NCBI RefSeq assembly: GCF_030915445.1
Contig: NZ_CP133264.1
Coordinates: 4,063,208-4,127,207, forward strand
Direction of reading: 5' to 3'
DNA: 64,000 nucleotides
DNA from: Clostridium sp. OS1-26
Lineage (GTDB): Bacteria > Bacillota > Clostridia > Clostridiales > Clostridiaceae
A model generated the notes under the pieces. That model was not told the origin of the DNA, did not search any database, and saw nothing but the letters and a program-made list of their open reading frames with translations. Positions 8,550 through 18,098 of this stretch are shown here, piece after piece. The translations under genes and the position numbers were made by a program. Numbering within the stretch: position 1 is the first letter of the stretch; each line of letters starts with the position of its first letter.

Positions 8550-11500
8550 ATGAGTATAACCGAATTATCAGTAAAAAGACCAACCGCAATATGGATGGCA
8601 GTAGTGCTAATACTTGCACTAGGTGTCATTGGATATAAAAATATGGGATCAAATTTATTGCCATCCATGAATATACCTGTTATATCAATAACTACTTCTT
8701 ATAATGGAGCTAGTGCAGAAGATATAAAGAAGGATATTATAAAACCTATAGAAGATTCTGTATCTGGAATTAGTGGTATTGATACAATTAACTCCAGTGC
8801 AAAAGAAGGATATGGTACAGTTACAATAACTTTTAAGATGAAGGTAGATACAAACACAGCTTATTTAGATGTTCAGAAAGCAGTTGAGAATGCATCAAGC
8901 AAGCTTCCCAAAGATGCTGATAAACCTATCCTGTATAAAATGAGCGCCAGTGATCAACCAATTTTAATTCTATCTGTAAATGGAGCTGCTAATTATGACG
9001 AGCTTTATAATGAATCTGATAGATTAAAGGATGAGATAGAAAAGGTAACAGGGGTAGGAAGAGTTACATTAGTAGGTGGAGACAAAAAACAACTAATGAT
9101 AAAACTTGATAAAACAGCTATGAGCTATTATGGAGTAAGTGTTAACTCTATAGAACAAAAACTTCAATCAAATAATTTAAACATACCAGGTGGAGAAATT
9201 AAACAGGAGGATATGGATGAATCCGTAAGAGTAGTTGGTCAATTCAAGAATATTAATGACGTTAAAAATTTACAAATACCAACTTTAGCAGGAGGAAATA
9301 TACATCTTTCTGATGTAGCTAAAATAGACATGGAAGTTCCAGAGTCTAATACTACAATAAGATTTAAGAACAATAAGACTATAGGAATAATGGTTACAAA
9401 ACAAAGTGATGCCAACATAGTGACAGTAGCTGATAATGTAAAAAAACAGCTAGATGAAATTCGAAAAACTATACCTAAAGGAATAAACATAGATGTTGCA
9501 TTTGATAATACTATTTTTATTACTTCTGCATTGACAGAGATAAAACATAACCTTCTAGAAGGAATAGTAACTACAGCAGTAGTACTTTACTTATTCTTTA
9601 GAAGTTTACGTTCATCACTGGTGGTGTTAGTTTCTATACCAACGTCCCTTATAGCTACTTTTTTCCTTATGCATCAATTCCATTTTACCTTAAACTTAAT
9701 GTCTCTTTTGGGGTTATCTTTAGTTATAGGTACTCTGGTAGACGACTCTATAGTAGTACTGGAAAGTATACAAAGACATTTAGACATGGGGAAAAATCCT
9801 ATAGAGGCATCTATTACTGGTCGTAGAGAAATAGGACTTGCAGCAATTGCTATAAGTTTGTGTGATATTGTTATATTTGTGCCTATTGCTTTTATGTCAG
9901 GTACGGTAGGACAAATTTTTAAAGAATTTGGATTAACAATAGCTATAGCTACAATATTTTCTCTTATAGTTTCTTTTACCCTTACTCCAATGCTTTCTTC
10001 TAAATTACTTAAAAAAACAGATGTTAAAAAGAAAGAAGAGGCAGAGAAAAATGGGTTGTTTAGCAAGGTTTTAAAATTATATAAAAAGACTCTTCTGTGG
10101 TCATTAAATAATAGGTGGAAGGTTTTAATTATATCTATATCAGGCATAGTATTCAGTATAGCACTCTTTTTTACTGGAGCGATAAATACAGAATTTATGG
10201 CTAAATCTGATGAAAGCTTTATCACTATAAATATATCACTAAGCCCTGGTTCTACACTAAAACAAACAAATGAAAAGGTAGTTGAAGTAGAAAACTATTT
10301 GCATAAAACTAAAGAAATAAAAAACTATTTTACGATAGTTGGAGGAAATGGTGAATCAGGCTCGGATAAAGCTGTTGCTAGACTTTATGTTAATTTAGTT
10401 CCTAAGAAAGAACGTAAAAAGAGTCAAAGCGAGGTTGCAAGTGAGGTTCGTGAGTTTGGTAAAAAGATACCTGGAATAGATTTTCAAGTAGCAGAATCTG
10501 ATAGCGGCGGTGGAGGTGGTAAACCAGTATCTATTAAAATAAAAGGAAAAGATGAAGACACCTTAAAAGCATTATCAAATGAGGTTGAAAAATTAATAAA
10601 AGCGACTCCAGGAACAACGGATATAGGAAATTCAACAAAAGTGAGAAATAGTGAAATAAGAGTAAGTGTAGATAGATTAGCTGCTTCTAACTATGGACTT
10701 AATACTTCAGATATAGGTGGGGTTATAAGAGTTGCATTATCAGGTAATCAGGTAGGAGTTTATAGAGCAAATAATGAAGAAAATAATATAACTCTTAAAT
10801 TTATGAAGGGAGAAGTTCAAAGTGTTAATGATATTAAAAATATAAGAATATCTAATACTTTAGGACAGCAAATATTACTAAGCCAGGTTGCAACTATTGA
10901 AAAAACAGATACTCCTCCATCTATAGAAAGAGAGAATAAACAGGATGTAGCTGTTGTAGAGGCTAATGTTCAAGGTAGAGCAGTTGGACCAGTTATTAAT
11001 GATGTTAAAGATAAATTAAAATCACTTAAAGTACCGACTGGATATACTATAGGCTTTGGTGGTGAAGATAAAAATATGAATGAGTCCGGTAGATCTCTTA
11101 TGCTGGCACTCGGAGCATCTATAGCGCTTATATACATGATACTAGTAGTACTTTATGAATCCTATTTAACACCAGCCATAAGAATGGTTGCATTACCTTT
11201 TGCTTTAATGGGAGCGTTGATTGCTTTAGCAGTAACTAAACAAAGTTTAAATGTAATGTCGGGAATCGGAATAATAATGCTTGAAGGACTATCCTCTAAA
11301 AATGGTACATTACTAATAGATTATACGAACACACTGATGAAAAAAGGTATGACTTTAAAAGATGCCCTTATAGAATCAGGTATGACAAGATTAAGACCTA
11401 TAATAATGACAACTGCCACAATGATAGTTTCCATGCTTCCAGTTACATTAGCACTAGGAGAAGGAAGTGAGATGAAAAGGAGTATGGGAGTGGTAATAAT

Positions 11501-11639
11501 AGGTGGTATGATTGTATCAACTGTAGTTACGCCTATTGTACTGCCAGTAGTATATACATTTATAGATGATTTTAAAAACTTTATTTTTAGAAAGACTAGA
11601 AGCAAAAAGGTAAAGGGGGCAGGAGAATATGAACTTTAA
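8550..11639 (+). CDS. RND-family efflux pump (AcrB/SwrC-like, HAE1 type)
   Basis: A 1029-residue transporter starting at ATG 8550 behind AAAAAGGAGGACA. It has the duplicated RND plan: one N-terminal helix, a large extracytoplasmic porter domain, a six-helix block, then the repeat. Proton-relay Asp residues appear in TLVDDSIVVLE (about residue 396), and GRREIGLAAIAISLCDIVIFVPIAFMSG is the conserved TM5 region. The second half has YMILVVLYESYLTPAIRMVALPFALMGA. In Firmicutes such pumps (SwrC/YerP) export surfactin-like lipids or drugs. It overlaps the adaptor gene by 11 bp, so both are co-translated. Confidence 0.92.
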   Translation: MSITELSVKRPTAIWMAVVLILALGVIGYKNMGSNLLPSMNIPVISITTSYNGASAEDIKKDIIKPIEDSVSGISGIDTINSSAKEGYGTVTITFKMKVDTNTAYLDVQKAVENASSKLPKDADKPILYKMSASDQPILILSVNGAANYDELYNESDRLKDEIEKVTGVGRVTLVGGDKKQLMIKLDKTAMSYYGVSVNSIEQKLQSNNLNIPGGEIKQEDMDESVRVVGQFKNINDVKNLQIPTLAGGNIHLSDVAKIDMEVPESNTTIRFKNNKTIGIMVTKQSDANIVTVADNVKKQLDEIRKTIPKGINIDVAFDNTIFITSALTEIKHNLLEGIVTTAVVLYLFFRSLRSSLVVLVSIPTSLIATFFLMHQFHFTLNLMSLLGLSLVIGTLVDDSIVVLESIQRHLDMGKNPIEASITGRREIGLAAIAISLCDIVIFVPIAFMSGTVGQIFKEFGLTIAIATIFSLIVSFTLTPMLSSKLLKKTDVKKKEEAEKNGLFSKVLKLYKKTLLWSLNNRWKVLIISISGIVFSIALFFTGAINTEFMAKSDESFITINISLSPGSTLKQTNEKVVEVENYLHKTKEIKNYFTIVGGNGESGSDKAVARLYVNLVPKKERKKSQSEVASEVREFGKKIPGIDFQVAESDSGGGGGKPVSIKIKGKDEDTLKALSNEVEKLIKATPGTTDIGNSTKVRNSEIRVSVDRLAASNYGLNTSDIGGVIRVALSGNQVGVYRANNEENNITLKFMKGEVQSVNDIKNIRISNTLGQQILLSQVATIEKTDTPPSIERENKQDVAVVEANVQGRAVGPVINDVKDKLKSLKVPTGYTIGFGGEDKNMNESGRSLMLALGASIALIYMILVVLYESYLTPAIRMVALPFALMGALIALAVTKQSLNVMSGIGIIMLEGLSSKNGTLLIDYTNTLMKKGMTLKDALIESGMTRLRPIIMTTATMIVSMLPVTLALGEGSEMKRSMGVVIIGGMIVSTVVTPIVLPVVYTFIDDFKNFIFRKTRSKKVKGAGEYEL

Positions 11640-12902
11640 AGGAATTAGTGTAAAAAAGATTAAAAAGAAGCAAGTAATATCAATTGTAGTTCTGATTTTA
11701 ATAGTTGCTGCTGCATTTCAGGGTATTCGTTCTTTAAAGAAAGATAAAGGAATGGAAGCAAAGCAAGAACTAAGAAATGTTAAGGTACAAAAAATAAAGA
11801 GCGGAAGTATATCAGCAGATGTAGAATTCCCAGGCAATTTAAAAGCCAAAACCCAAGTGGTTGTTTTCCCTAAGACTGGTGGAAGAGTTGTTAGTGTCAA
11901 TGTTAATGTAGGAGACAAGGTTACTGCAGGACAATTACTATACACATTGGATACAGCAGAGTTAGAGGCAAATCTTCAGTCACAACAGGCAGGGCTTCAA
12001 GCAGCAAATGCTAACTTAGAAAAAACAAGTGATTCAGCATTGGCACAGCAAGTATCTCAATCGGAACAGGCTCTTCAAAAATCAAAAGTGAGATTTAATG
12101 ATGCACAAAACAATTATGATAAAATGCAGAAATTATATGCAGCAGGGGCTATATCAAAAAAGACTTGGATGATGCGAAAACTCAATATGACAATGCATCT
12201 ATAGATTTAAATGCAGATCAAACCAGCTTAAATTTAGTACTCGATAAAATTGGTCCGCAAAACACAAAAGCTGCAGCGGCTCAAGTAGCACAGTCACAAG
12301 CAGGAGTAAACTCTGTACAAATTCAAATAGATAATGCTAAAATTACATCACCTATTTCAGGGATAGTAGCAGCAAAAGATGTTGAAGTAGGTCAAATGAC
12401 AGGCGGTCAATCCGGTTCTGTTACTGTTATAGATTCAACTAGTGTAACTGCAGAGATTACTGTTCCAGATAAAATTTTGGGTAGACTTCAAGTAGGACAA
12501 TCGATACCAGTAGTTGTAAGTGCACTAGAAAATAAAGAAATGCCGGGAGTTATAGAGACAATAAGTCCAGAAGCTAACTCTAAAGACAACTCTTATATTG
12601 TTAAGATTAAAATTGATAACGCTAACGGAGAGATAAAATCTGGTATGTTTGCAAAAGTATCTTTACAAACGGAAAGCAAGGATAATGTGTTAACTGTTCC
12701 TAATCAAGCTATCAAAATAGAGAATGGCGTAAATTATATTTATATAGTAGAAAATGGTAAGATTAAAAAGGTATCTGTAAACATTGGAATTTCAAATAAT
12801 AAATTCACAGAGGTATCAGGCAATATAAAAGAGAATGATGATATAATTACCGAAGGACAAAGTATATTAGCTGATGGTGAAAAGGTGAATATAGTAAAAT
12901 AA
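11629..12902 (+). pseudogene. RND efflux periplasmic-adaptor/membrane-fusion protein (HlyD/AcrA family), frameshifted
   Basis: ATG 11629 lies within the end of the RND gene. The first frame (to 12204) has a basic N-terminus, a membrane anchor (about 16-32), a barrel-sandwich half (VVVFPKTGGRVVSVNVNVGDKVTAGQLL) and the first part of an alanine/glutamine-rich coiled coil. It stops after AISKKTWMMRK. Adding one A in the run 12156-12161 restores KKDLDDAKTQYDN and joins the second frame, giving a 424-residue protein. The second frame carries the other half of the barrel-sandwich domain (SPISGIVAAKDVEVGQMT), the beta-barrel and a membrane-proximal domain. It should dock the RND pump to the outside face of the envelope. 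Confidence 0.85.
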
Positions 12903-12910
12903 ACATAAAA

Positions 12911-12953
12911 GGGGATGTCTCATAATGCATAAAAATGCAATATGAGAAGTCCC
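12911..12953 (+). terminator. Terminator-like hairpin after the RND/adaptor genes
   Basis: GGGGATGTCTCATA..TGCAT pairs with ATGCA..TATGAGA..GTCCC around AAAA. It is a stable stem directly downstream of the adaptor stop codon. The poly-T tract is weak (TTATCTGTTTT). Confidence 0.55.
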
Positions 12954-12961
12954 TTATCTGT

Positions 12962-13095
12962 TTTATCCGATGACTACCCGCTCTAATACTCCCCCTTCTC
13001 AAAGTGGGAGTAAAGAGCGGCTACGTCCCTGGATAACGATTTCTAAGCATAAGATGGAGTTAAAACTCCATCTTATGCCAAGAACTCTGTTTATA
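12962..13095 (+). repeat. Structured repeat element, copy A (possible IS200/IS605-type end or structured RNA)
   Basis: This 134-bp intergenic block shares its ends and core with 63694-63849. Both start TTTATCCGATGACTACC, have CCCTGGATAACGATTT in the middle and end AAGAACTCTGTTTATA. Copy A folds as TTATCC/GGATAA (12963-12968 with 13031-13036), CCGCTC/GAGCGG (12978-12983 with 13015-13020) and ACTCCC/GGGAGT, followed by a separate 15-bp hairpin at 13047-13078 with a 2-nt loop. There is no open reading frame and no transposase in the window. A mobile-element end, a non-autonomous element or an orphan guide-type RNA are possible; the class is inference. Confidence 0.6.
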
Positions 13096-13345
13096 ACCGA
13101 ATTTTATTTGAAAAGTTAATTATTTATAATATATTTGGGGCTATTTTAAAATATTTTTGTATAATAATTTATTTTGATGCAATCCCTTTTAATGCAATTG
13201 AAGTACAAAAAAGGAGTTATTATAAAAAGTGACATTTCGTACTTAAATATGTATAATTTGTATCATATTGGTTTAAAATTTTTGCTTATATGTTATTATA
13301 AATTAAATGGGTATAAACTAAAATATTATAAATGGAGGGATATGT

Positions 13346-14769
13346 GTGAAAACTTTAAAAAGTTACTTAAGAATTTTATTTTCTATATTATTTTTAAGTC
13401 TCATTTTATTTAATTGGGGGTGCATAAGTGGAAAAGCAGAAGAGGCACAAAGTGTTGATTTGCAAAATAAGATAATACCATTAAAAACTACAAAAGCTGG
13501 GAATGGATTTGAGGACTTAGATAAACTTCAAGAAATACTAAAAGATAAAAAAATTGTAGCAATGGGAGAAGCCACTCATGGTACTAAAGAATTTTTGAAA
13601 TGAAGCACCGCATGTTTGAGTTTTTAGTTGAAAAAATGGGATATAGACTTTTTGCCATAGAAGCTGAATTTGGTGGCGCTCAAGATGTTAATGATTATAT
13701 ACTTTATGGAAAGGGAAATGCAGAGGATGCCATTAAGTCTATGAAATTTTGGACATGGTCAACAGAAGAAGTAGTTGACATGGTAGAGTGGATGAGAAAT
13801 TATAATGAAAATCCTGAACATAAAACAAAAATTAAATTTTATGGGTTTGATATGCAGTCTGGTGATAAAAATAGTGCTAGAGTTTTAGAGTATATAAAAA
13901 AAGTTGATAATAATAAATTGTCAGAGTTTAAAGGGAAATTATCAGATGTGAACGATAATCTGTATTCATTAGATAAAGAAAAATTAGAGAATATTAAAAA
14001 AGGTACTGAACAATTAAAAAATATCTTTGAAGAGAAAAAACAAGATTATGTTAACAAGAGTTCTATTAGTGAATATGAAAAAGTACTTCAGGATTTAAAT
14101 GTTATTAATCAATGCGTAGAATATGTAATAATAACAAAAACTGAAGGTTGGGGAAAAGCAAGTAATACAAGAGACCATTACATGGCACAAAATGCTAAAT
14201 GGATTTTAGATTATGAAAAACAATTTGGTAATGATAAAATTATGCTTTGGGCACATAATGGGCATATAACTAAAAAAATTAGTAACTATAAATCAATGGG
14301 ACAGAATCTTAAAGAGATGTTTAATGATGAGTATTACGCAATAGGATTTGATTTTTATCAAGGCAGTTTTAGGGCTATTCCATGTGATAGTAGAGGTCAA
14401 ACAATAGGTTCAGGTTTAGCAAAATTTAATATATCCAGCTCAGATTCGAATTCTTTTGCATATAGTTTTGAAAAGACAGGTGTTCCTTTAAGTTTTATAG
14501 ATTTTAAATCAGCTTCGAAAGATACAAATGTTTCAGCATGGTTATCACAAAAACAACTGATACACAGCATTGGAGCTATTTATAATGGAAGACCTAACCA
14601 ATGGATGCTGCCAGAGGTACCTATAGAATCTTATGATGGCTTAATATTTGTTAAGAAAACCACAGCAGCCATAGGAATTAAAGGCTATGAGACAAAAATA
14701 GAGGATGGAGATGCTGAAACATCTATATACAAAGGAATATTTAGAACAATAAAAAGTTTAACACAATAA
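13346..14769 (+). pseudogene. Erythromycin esterase-like lipoprotein, frameshifted
   Basis: GTG 13346 follows GGAGGG. The N-terminus is a lipoprotein-type signal (hydrophobic stretch ending LFNWGC). The first frame ends after VAMGEATHGTKEF at 13603. One extra T in the run 13592-13596 gives EFFEMKHRMFEFLV and joins the second frame, for 474 residues. Catalytic-type motifs of the erythromycin esterase/succinoglycan EreA-like family are visible: GEATHG, the IEAEFGG segment, FYGFDMQ and MLWAHNGHI. Members hydrolyse macrolide lactones or other esters. With an export signal and no resistance context, the substrate is unknown. It lies after the efflux block but has its own promoter region. Confidence 0.85.
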
Positions 14770-14775
14770 TTAATT

Positions 14776-14819
14776 CACCCCCGGGGATAATGGATTTTTA
14801 ATTTTACCCCTGGGGGTTG
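14776..14819 (+). terminator. GC-rich stem-loop after the esterase gene
   Basis: CACCCCCGGGGATAA pairs with TTACCCCTGGGGGTTG around an AT loop. It is much more GC-rich than its surroundings and placed 7 bp after the stop codon. No long T-run follows. Confidence 0.6.
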
Positions 14820-14953
14820 TTATGTCAACAAAAGTATTGAAAAATATGGTATTATAATATTTCCAATGTTTAAAAGTAATTTTGAAAACAATCCAATTGT
14901 GAAGCGTTTTACAGCCCATGCATTATTAGTAATTTAAGCTAATATTAGGTAGT

Positions 14954-15007
14954 GGGTATTTATATAGAGAAACTAACTTTCGGCCTAGTAACTCTATATA
15001 GAAACCC
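14954..15007 (+). repeat. Short palindromic repeat, copy a
   Basis: A near-perfect 16-bp stem (GGGTATTTATATAGAG with CTCTATATAGAAACCC, two mismatches) encloses AAACTAACTTTCGGCCTAGTAA. It lies 11 bp beyond the kynureninase stop on the other strand and may terminate kynU. The loop motif AACTAACTTTCGG recurs in related copies in this window. Confidence 0.6.
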
Positions 15008-15017
15008 AATCGGATGC

Positions 15018-16301
15018 CTATAATACTGTTACTCTTTTTAATGAGTAGTTTTCAAATTCTTTATCTTTAACAATACTTTCGAGAATTTCTACTAAATGAT
15101 AAACCTCTTCGTATGAAACATATAATGCAACAGGAGCTAGACGAATAACGTTTGGCTCACGATAGTCAGGAAGTACATTATTATCACGTAGTGCCAGACT
15201 TATTCTATATGCTTCATCATGCTCTAAACAAATATGACCTCCGCGGCGATGATCCTCACGAGGATTGCCAATTGAATATCCATATTTAGATAACTTGTTA
15301 TCGATTAAATACATTAAGTATGCAGTAATATGCAGCGATTTAGCACGTATGTTTTTCATCCCGACTTCATTAAAGACATTTAGAACTCCATCTAAAGGTG
15401 CCATTGAAAACATACTATGAGTTCCGAGTAGCCATCCATTTGCATCTTTGTCTTGATCAAAATCATGACTCATTAGAAATTGGCTTTCATCTTTACATCC
15501 AAACCAACCTCTAAATCCAGTGCTTTTATTAAAGTGCTTTCTATTTATATACATACCAGCAGTTGCGCCAGGTCCAGCATTTAGATATTTATATGAGCAC
15601 CACACTGCAAAATCAGGATCAATTTTTTTAAAATCATGAGGAACAGATCCAATTGAATGGGCTAAATCCCATCCTATAATAATTCCACGCTTATGAGCCT
15701 CTTTAGTAACTATCTCCATATCTAAAAGTTGAGCACTGCGATATAGAACTGCTGGCAATAGGATTAGCGCAACATCATCATTCATTTTTGATATAATATC
15801 TTCTTCAGAAATAGTACGACCATCTCTGCTTTTGATTTCAATTAATGTATCTTCAACATTGTAACCTTTAAGGTCAATCATACTCTTAACAGCATAAATA
15901 TCTGTAGGAAAATTTAATTCATCAACAATAATTTTGTACTTTTCTTTTGTAGGTTCATAGAAAGTCGCCAATCCTTGATGAATATTCGAAGTAATACTCC
16001 CAATTATAATGATTTCATCTGCATCGGCATTAATTAAATTTTTTAGTTTCTCTGCAATATTTCTTGAAAAATTAAAGTAACGTCCATTTTCAACACCCCA
16101 TATTTTGATTCCTTCCTTACGCCAAACATTGAAGACATTTAATAAAGATTCCTCTGCGTCCTTGGAGCTTAATCCTAGAGAATTCCCATCCATGTAGATT
16201 TCACCTTCATTTAGATAAAAGCGCTTTCTAATATGATGGAGCTTATCTAGCTTGTCTAATTCTCTGGCAAATTCTAATCCATCCTTAAATTCATGCTTCA
16301 T
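15018..16301 (-). CDS. kynU: Kynureninase
   Basis: A 427-residue fold-type I PLP enzyme that cleaves L-kynurenine to anthranilate and alanine. Motifs are characteristic: YMDGNSLGLSSKDAEESL near the N-terminus, GSITSNIHQGLATFYEP for phosphate binding, LLPAVLYRSAQL, WDLAHSIGSVPHDF (D212, with PLP) and CSYKYLNAGPG with the Schiff-base Lys at about 238. The C-terminus reads EDHRRGGHICLEHDEA. The gene stands alone apart from the Lrp regulator upstream. No tryptophan dioxygenase or formamidase is in the window, so the kynurenine may be imported or made elsewhere. Start ATG 16301 follows AAGGGGGAATATGAT. Confidence 0.93.
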   Translation of the reverse strand: MKHEFKDGLEFARELDKLDKLHHIRKRFYLNEGEIYMDGNSLGLSSKDAEESLLNVFNVWRKEGIKIWGVENGRYFNFSRNIAEKLKNLINADADEIIIIGSITSNIHQGLATFYEPTKEKYKIIVDELNFPTDIYAVKSMIDLKGYNVEDTLIEIKSRDGRTISEEDIISKMNDDVALILLPAVLYRSAQLLDMEIVTKEAHKRGIIIGWDLAHSIGSVPHDFKKIDPDFAVWCSYKYLNAGPGATAGMYINRKHFNKSTGFRGWFGCKDESQFLMSHDFDQDKDANGWLLGTHSMFSMAPLDGVLNVFNEVGMKNIRAKSLHITAYLMYLIDNKLSKYGYSIGNPREDHRRGGHICLEHDEAYRISLALRDNNVLPDYREPNVIRLAPVALYVSYEEVYHLVEILESIVKDKEFENYSLKRVTVL

Positions 16302-16445
16302 ATCATATTCCCCCTTAAAAATTTAACTGTATACAGAAATAATAATATAAACAAGTTAATTTAAACATAAACATTTGAAGAATATTACAGTGTATTTCCT
16401 TCGAAAGGAAGATGTTATTTACAGATAACTTACAACATGAAGGAA

Positions 16446-16484
16446 TAGATAAGAGCACTAGACGGTCAGTTAGTTTCTCTACAG
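16446..16484 (-). repeat. Short palindromic repeat, copy b
   Basis: On the minus strand it reads TAGAGAAACTAACT-GACCG-TCTAGTGCTCTTA, closely matching copy a at 14954-15007. It lies between the Lrp gene and kynU in their shared orientation, so it could terminate or attenuate lrp transcription before kynU. Confidence 0.5.
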
Positions 16485-16570
16485 AATTTAAGGAGAAATA
16501 AGTTTATGATTTTAAAGCAAATCAAATATAAAGTAAAAAATCTTAGCAATAAATAGATTTTTGATTAAGG

Positions 16571-17005
16571 TTAAAGTGGCTTTATTGGTCTATGAGCTAG
16601 AGGTGAATGCAGAACTATTGATGTAGTTACATGGCTATATTTCATTAGTTCAGATAATAATTGGTTCATCATTTCAATATTTGGCATGGATGCCCGCACA
16701 ATATAATTGGTATTGCCAGTTACACAATGAATTTCAGTTATATATTCATTGGAAAGAAGAATATTAACTATTTTATCAAAGGAGATCTTTATATTACTAA
16801 TCTCCATAAAAAAGCTGACCTCATGACCAACTTTATGGGCAGGTATATAGGTCGTAAATTTTTCTAACACACCTTTTTCAATTAATTTTTCAATTCTTTC
16901 ACTAACGCTTGGTCTAGAAAGATTAATTATTTTTGCAATGTCAGTAATTGAAATACGAGAGTTCTCTTGTAATAATTCAATAATTTTTTTATCTATTTCG
17001 TCCAT
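16571..17005 (-). CDS. Lrp/AsnC-family transcriptional regulator next to kynU
   Basis: A 144-residue protein with an N-terminal winged HTH (DEIDKKIIELLQENSRISITDIAKIINLS, recognition helix RPSVSERIEKL) and a RAM ligand-binding domain (about 65-140, with EIHCVTGNTNYIVRA). It is transcribed in the same direction as kynureninase, 269 bp upstream of it, so it is a good candidate to control kynU in response to tryptophan or kynurenine. That ligand is inference from context. Start ATG 17005 follows AAAGGATGG. Confidence 0.88.
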   Translation of the reverse strand: MDEIDKKIIELLQENSRISITDIAKIINLSRPSVSERIEKLIEKGVLEKFTTYIPAHKVGHEVSFFMEISNIKISFDKIVNILLSNEYITEIHCVTGNTNYIVRASMPNIEMMNQLLSELMKYSHVTTSIVLHSPLAHRPIKPL

Positions 17006-17049
17006 AATAAAACCATCCTTTATAATTTATTATTATTTTAATTTAAAAA

Positions 17050-17225
17050 ATTATAAAATAAAAGAGACTTTTTATGACTATTTTTTCCTATGGAGTACAC
17101 CCCTCTTAAATGTGCTTTTTTAGCCCAATGAGTATTATGGGATACTAGCACAACGCTTTTACCATTATCTACAGCTTCAGATAGAGGACTTAGCAATGTA
17201 TTTCTTTTGATAAGTTTGCCACGTT
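17050..17225 (-). pseudogene. Unidentified gene remnant upstream of the Lrp gene
   Basis: On the minus strand two frames together give a plausible protein tail: WQTYQKKYIAKS, then after a one-base shift LSEAVDNGKSVVLVSHNTHW followed by AKKAHLRGVYSIGKNS. There is no start and the piece is under 60 codons. It looks like the decayed end of a larger coding sequence. I do not recognise the family. The remaining spacer up to 17303 holds the promoter of the next lipoprotein gene (TATAAT-type boxes near 17247-17255). Confidence 0.35.
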
Positions 17226-17303
17226 AATGTCTATTTTGGCATAATATGGTATAATGAAATCAAAAATGTTACAGCATGTTATTATTACTGGAGGAATATG
17301 AGC

Positions 17304-17996
17304 ATGAAAAAAATTTTAGGAGTTCTAGTGTTAGTATTAGCATTAGGAACAGTTGGGTGTGGAAAAAGCACTGTAAAAAATACGGATAACGACACATCAA
17401 ATAGCAAGGTAGAGGATAAGGTAAAGGTTAAAGAAGAAGTTGACAATAGTATCAATAAAGTGAGCAGCTTAATTGATGAAAAAAAATATGATGAGGCTAA
17501 GGCTTTAATAGAGCAGTTAAATAGTAAGGAATTAGAAGAAGCCCAAAAAGCTAACATTAACAAATTGAAGGGGAGAATTGACTCTGAGTTAGCTGAAACA
17601 GAAAAAGAAAAAGAAAAAAATAAAGAAAAAAAAGTAAGCAAGAAAGAGGAATATAGAGCTAAACTAGATAAAATTCAACTGGAATTAAAGGCTTTAGATG
17701 AAAAAGATGCTTCAGGAAAAACATTATATATGAGAGAGGCCGCAAATGAAAGATACAAAAGATGGGATGCTGCTTTGAATGAAATTTATGGTGTATTAAA
17801 AGGACAACTATCAGCTAGTGATATGAAAAAACTACAAAGCGAAGAAATAAAGTGGATATCAAATAGAGATGCTAAAGCCAAAGAAGAGTCATCTTCAATG
17901 AAAGGTGGAACAATGGAATCAGTTATATATATGAACTCCATGGCAAATACAACAGAAAATAGATGCTATGAATTGGTGGAAAAGTATATGCAGTAA
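17304..17996 (+). CDS. LprI-like (DUF1311) lipoprotein
   Basis: An exported lipoprotein with the signal MKKILGVLVLVLALGTVGC and lipobox GTVGC. ATG 17304 is preferred over ATG 17298 because GGAGG at 17290-17294 is 9 nt away from the former and only 3 nt from the latter. A charged Lys/Glu-rich helical linker (about 25-115) precedes a C-terminal DUF1311/LprI domain (about 118-228). Its typical spacing is visible: YRAKLDKIQLELKAL, RYKRWDAALNEIYGVLK, LQSEEIKWISNRDAKA and the closing RCYELVEKY. Such domains occur in proposed lysozyme inhibitors and surface proteins. Function here is not established. Confidence 0.75.
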   Translation: MKKILGVLVLVLALGTVGCGKSTVKNTDNDTSNSKVEDKVKVKEEVDNSINKVSSLIDEKKYDEAKALIEQLNSKELEEAQKANINKLKGRIDSELAETEKEKEKNKEKKVSKKEEYRAKLDKIQLELKALDEKDASGKTLYMREAANERYKRWDAALNEIYGVLKGQLSASDMKKLQSEEIKWISNRDAKAKEESSSMKGGTMESVIYMNSMANTTENRCYELVEKYMQ

Positions 17997-18098
17997 TAAA
18001 CTTTAGGCCAAGAAAGAGTCAATATTTTTGTAAAATATTATACACTTGTATTTTATTATGTCTTACTATTATAAAAAAACATAGAAGGGGAGAGAAAA

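Noticed and set aside
13174..13413. 79-residue open frame before the esterase gene
   Set aside because: It lies over the promoter region, overlaps the true esterase start and has AT-derived low-complexity sequence with no ribosome site.
16302..16570. T-box or tryptophan attenuator before kynU
   Set aside because: No T-box consensus (GGTGG...TGGNACC) on the minus strand; only the small palindromic repeat is present.
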